Positions 60,928-64,000 of a DNA stretch of 64,000 bases are shown here, piece by piece (the stretch's first letter is position 1; the number at the start of each line of letters is the position of its first letter). The position numbers and the translations under genes are program-made. This stretch comes from Chitinophagaceae bacterium UBA2791 (GTDB lineage: Bacteria; Bacteroidota; Bacteroidia; Chitinophagales; Chitinophagaceae), in the NCBI GenBank assembly GCA_002352105.1, contig DEHV01000045.1, positions 48,600-112,599 of the forward strand. Direction: 5' to 3'. The notes beneath the pieces are model-generated. The model saw only the letters and a program-made list of their open reading frames with translations, had not been told where the DNA came from and did no database searches.

Positions 60928-63839
60928 GCTGGGGCGTTGTCTTTTGCAGCAAAAATAGGGAACCTGACGATCACATCCGTTCCGTTAGGCTCATCATATT
61001 CGTTAAACTTGTCCGCGATCTCCACAGTTATCTTTCTGACGGCATTTGTATTGATCAGGTCAATACGTTCGTATGTAAGCTGCATTCCTCGGGAACGATA
61101 GGCGGCAGGACTGGCGTTCCTTTGCAGTTGGGCTTCCCGCCGGCCAATGCCATTGTCTTCAATCCGGCAGACAAGTTCCTGGTCATTGACGGAAAAATAA
61201 ATAGTAATTAACCCGACCCTGCCATTAACAGATTGAACGCCATGACGTATGGCATTCTCTACAAAGGGCTGCAACACCATTACCGGGATCGATATAGCAG
61301 CGGTTGACAAACCTGCTTCAGTTTCTATACGGTATTCAAATCTCGACTCGCTCCGCATTTGCTCCAGTTGCAGATAGGTGCTGAGGTATTTGATCTCATC
61401 GTCGAGTAAAATAAAAGACTGCAGCGAATTTTCAAGCGTTTGCCTGATCAGGCTGGCAAACTGGCTGAGATATTTATTCGCTTTCTCGGGATCCTTATCT
61501 AGAATAAAGCTTTGTATCGAATACAGGCAATTGAATATGAAATGTGGATTCATTTGCGCGCGCAATGCTTTTTGTTCCAGGTCCAGCAATTGCTGTTCCT
61601 GAAGCCTGCGCAGCTTCTCTTTCCGGATGATAGCCCGATTATGCCGCGTACCGATAAACCAGGCAATAAGCGAAGTCAGCGCGAGGATGCTTCCCATGAA
61701 CCAATAGGTTCTCCAGAATGGATTTTGGACAACTATGCTTACATTGTAAGGCAGGCTTTTGACATCAAACCGGTTGACAGCGAATAATTCAAGCTTGTAC
61801 TCCCCTGGCGGAAGCGAGATCAGCTCCAGCGAAGGTTGCGTAGTTGATTTCCAATTGGAATCGAGTCCATGCAAACGGTAATGATAGACCATATTTCCGG
61901 CTGACTTCATAGAAATGGCTACATAATCGAAACGGATACTGTTATTTCTGTAAGGCAGCGCATAGCTTTGTTGCAATTCCTTTTCCTCCCCGTTCACCGT
62001 CACGTTCAGCAATTTAAAATTACACATCGAGGAGCTGAACGTATCCCTTTTATCAAACCAGGTAACGCCTTTATTTGAGCCGGCATAAATAATATTCTTA
62101 TCTACTAATATAGCATTTATAACCTCGGAATCTAATTCATCGGAATAGGAGTACCGGGTGATCACGGGATCGGATTGCAACTGAATCCTATTCAAATCTT
62201 TGTCAGTTGCGACCCATACGGAACCCGAGTCGATGCCAATGCAACGGATATGGTCGCTTTTTAGGCCATTGTGATCGCTGAAATGCCAGGTGATCCTGTT
62301 GTTTTGCAAACCTACAAGACCGCTCCCCTTTGTGGCTATCCATATTGCTCCGTCTGTCCCCTCGCGTATTGAAATAATGGGCGCGCGCAGCAGGGGCATA
62401 TCCTTTCCCAGGTAAACGATGCTTTCATCGGGCTTCATAAGGTATAATCCATCAAAAGCGCCAAACCAGGTCGAATCATTGCGATAATACAAGCAGGTTG
62501 TTCTGCCCAGCCTATGCTCAGCGTGCTGTTTGGCCCCGCCTATCTGCATGGTATACAGGGCATCGGAAGAGGCGACAAGGAGCTCATGATCGTTTTTCCA
62601 AGCTATTTCTTTAATGCTGCCCCACCCAAGCCGGTGCGTGAACTGATCGCTCTGCCCTTTCACAAAAACATAGTCGCGGCAGGCGGCAGCCAGCCGGTTT
62701 CCTTTTGCAGACACTGAGTATACCGAGTGATTGCGGAGCTCTTTATCATCAGCGGTCAACGCTACAAGATTTGCCGCGTTATTCCTGATCTTCAGCAAAT
62801 GCCCCATATCGCATCCTGCCCATATCTCGTCGTTAAGCTTTTCCAGGTTGTTAACGCCCAATTTTTGTCCGGCGGCAGTTTGGACAACAATACTTTTAAA
62901 CACGAACGAACCAAGCCGGAATACGCCATCGTTTAAAGTGGAAAACCAATACCCTCCCTCTTTGTCAACAAGGAAATGGCTAACATTCCCGTTTGGCAAA
63001 AATCGTTTTTCGATTTTTTGCTGCGCTAGATTATAGAAAAGCGTTCCACGGGTCGTGTTCAGGCAGAGTATGGAGTCATTCAGCAAATACATGGTGTTGA
63101 CAGGCCCGACAAATTGTTTATAGTTTTTTTTATAATAAGATGATTGGACAAAAAGGACGTTTGAATTCAGCCAACACATTAATTTATCTCCAAGCGCCAG
63201 ATGTTGCAATGTTTTCTCTTCCGGCAAATCTTGCAAATAGGTAAAGGTTTTGGTATCAGTCGAGTAAAGGCGATTGTCAATAGTCAGGTAAAACTCTTCC
63301 GATCGCTTGCCATTTTGTTGGCCTGCCAGCGCTATTCCCCTGATTTCTGAGCTGATCAATCTTACGCTATCCTGCGCATCAATATGGTATATTTTCTTCG
63401 AATCTTTGAGAAGCAGCTCTTGGTTCTTGTTTTCTACAACTTCCTGCACAAAATCTTCCAGTTGGATTTTTCGCAATACTGAATCGTTCTGTTGATTATG
63501 GATCTTTCCCTTGTAGTAATAGGAGATGGCATTCTTATAAGACATCAGCCATATCCTGCCGCGCGAATCTTCGAACATACGAAAAATGACGTTAACGGGA
63601 AGGCCATCAAGCGTGGAAAAATTTTTGAAGTGCGCGCCATCGAATCTGCTCAATCCTGAGTTTGTCGCAAACCATATAAAACCATCCCTATCCTGCAGCA
63701 TTTGATATACAGTAGAACTCGCCAGGCCGTCCTTCGGATTATAATGTTTGTAGCTGTATTCCTGCGCTGTGCTGACCAATGACGTCAGCGACAGCAGCTT
63801 AAGAAGAAAGACATGCCATATGAACCGGAATAGCTGCAC
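60924..63839 (-). CDS. Reg_prop sensor histidine kinase (LytS/His_kinase type)
   Basis: A 971-residue hybrid sensor lacking a receiver. After a signal peptide (ending STAQ) come two-component regulator propeller repeats (GFIWFATNSGLSRFDG and later GAIWIATKGSGLVG) forming a beta-propeller sensor in the periplasm, a Y_Y_Y domain (about 610-690), one membrane span (SILALTSLIAWFIG, about 720-740), a coiled region, and a His_kinase domain with MNPHFIFN (phosphoacceptor H766) and HATPase motifs ENAIRHGV and EDNGIG. It is coupled by a 4-nt overlap to the LytTR regulator. Such pairs in Bacteroidota often sense oligosaccharides. Confidence 0.93.
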   Translation of the reverse strand: MQLFRFIWHVFLLKLLSLTSLVSTAQEYSYKHYNPKDGLASSTVYQMLQDRDGFIWFATNSGLSRFDGAHFKNFSTLDGLPVNVIFRMFEDSRGRIWLMSYKNAISYYYKGKIHNQQNDSVLRKIQLEDFVQEVVENKNQELLLKDSKKIYHIDAQDSVRLISSEIRGIALAGQQNGKRSEEFYLTIDNRLYSTDTKTFTYLQDLPEEKTLQHLALGDKLMCWLNSNVLFVQSSYYKKNYKQFVGPVNTMYLLNDSILCLNTTRGTLFYNLAQQKIEKRFLPNGNVSHFLVDKEGGYWFSTLNDGVFRLGSFVFKSIVVQTAAGQKLGVNNLEKLNDEIWAGCDMGHLLKIRNNAANLVALTADDKELRNHSVYSVSAKGNRLAAACRDYVFVKGQSDQFTHRLGWGSIKEIAWKNDHELLVASSDALYTMQIGGAKQHAEHRLGRTTCLYYRNDSTWFGAFDGLYLMKPDESIVYLGKDMPLLRAPIISIREGTDGAIWIATKGSGLVGLQNNRITWHFSDHNGLKSDHIRCIGIDSGSVWVATDKDLNRIQLQSDPVITRYSYSDELDSEVINAILVDKNIIYAGSNKGVTWFDKRDTFSSSMCNFKLLNVTVNGEEKELQQSYALPYRNNSIRFDYVAISMKSAGNMVYHYRLHGLDSNWKSTTQPSLELISLPPGEYKLELFAVNRFDVKSLPYNVSIVVQNPFWRTYWFMGSILALTSLIAWFIGTRHNRAIIRKEKLRRLQEQQLLDLEQKALRAQMNPHFIFNCLYSIQSFILDKDPEKANKYLSQFASLIRQTLENSLQSFILLDDEIKYLSTYLQLEQMRSESRFEYRIETEAGLSTAAISIPVMVLQPFVENAIRHGVQSVNGRVGLITIYFSVNDQELVCRIEDNGIGRREAQLQRNASPAAYRSRGMQLTYERIDLINTNAVRKITVEIADKFNEYDEPNGTDVIVRFPIFAAKDNAPA

Positions 63840-63961
63840 CCCTGATATTATTTCTATGCCACGAATTACGAGAAGGAAAAGCGCCTTATTTTATTGTATG
63901 CGAACTTATTGATTTTCATTCTAAAATCTATGTTGGAACAGAATAACTTATCAACTTAACA

Positions 63962-63999
63962 CCTTCGGAGCAATCCGAGCGGATTGCATATCCGCAAGG
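63962..63999. repeat. REP-like compound palindrome
   Basis: Inner arms GCAATCCG/CGGATTGC (63970-63987) and outer arms CCTTcGGA/TCCgcAAGG (63962-63969, 63991-63999) form one stem with small internal loops. The form resembles REP/RAYT-type elements. It lies 120 bp upstream of the kinase gene and reaches the window edge. Confidence 0.5.
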
Positions 64000-64000
64000 G

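Noticed and set aside
1..64000. CRISPR arrays, tRNA/rRNA genes, insertion sequences, prophage
   Set aside because: No direct-repeat arrays, cloverleaf-type sequences, transposase or integrase motifs were seen by reading; a model-based search was not possible.

Overview
The window comes from a member of the Bacteroidota, most likely the Chitinophagales/Sphingobacteriia side of the phylum. The evidence is a SusC/SusD pair with its own ECF sigma factor and FecR anti-sigma factor, a gliding-type (CHU_C, type IX secretion) C-terminal sorting domain, many lipoproteins, a PafA-type alkaline phosphatase, and several TAnnTTTG promoter elements close to start codons. No rRNA, tRNA, CRISPR array, transposase or phage gene was recognised. 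About 46 protein-coding loci are supported; two of them carry visible lesions.

Layout. 1-3.5 kb (+): three genes joined by two 4-nt overlaps (LpxH-like metallophosphoesterase, GT-B glycosyltransferase, GH1 beta-glucosidase). 3.5-9.5 kb: sialate O-acetylesterase and a D-2-hydroxyacid dehydrogenase on minus, then on plus an altronate-dehydratase family enzyme, a hydroxypyruvate-isomerase-like protein and a SET protein. 9.6-13 kb (-): a probable metal (zinc-type) uptake operon of small membrane protein, TonB receptor and lipoprotein, with a dyad in its promoter. 13-15.8 kb (+): a THUMP rRNA methyltransferase and an AGE-family epimerase.

15.9-35.1 kb (-): a long block that can be read as one catabolic locus. 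It runs sigma factor, FecR, SusC, SusD, DUF4832 glycosidase-like protein, RraA-like aldolase, SDR, EamA transporter (broken by one amber codon), enolase-superfamily dehydratase, a large PVC-type cytochrome c/HEAT protein overlapping an FG-GAP lipoprotein, Gfo/Idh oxidoreductase and esterase. The enzyme set fits oxidation and dehydration of a sugar or sugar acid followed by retro-aldol cleavage; the substrate is not known.

35-51 kb: a CPA2 antiporter, a FemAB-like aminoacyltransferase, PafA, a DUF4397 lipoprotein, a TPP riboswitch that has no thiamine gene behind it, an amidohydrolase, a double-domain CE15/dienelactone hydrolase, a nuclease, an atypical GAPDH, an LLM flavoprotein and secreted proteins. 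51-64 kb: a universal stress protein, a carboxypeptidase-regulatory lipoprotein, a CHU_C surface protein, an SGNH plus MBOAT O-acylation pair, a YD-like lipoprotein, and a LytS/LytTR-type two-component system whose response regulator is frameshifted in an A8 run. The window ends in a REP-like palindrome.

The most unusual observations are the orphan TPP riboswitch in front of a 68-residue Pro/Glu-rich protein, a possible antisense RNA and structured leader at the susC start, the two gene lesions, the overlapping phosphatase-glycosyltransferase-GH1 operon, and a Gfo/Idh enzyme and a GAPDH with altered active-site motifs.
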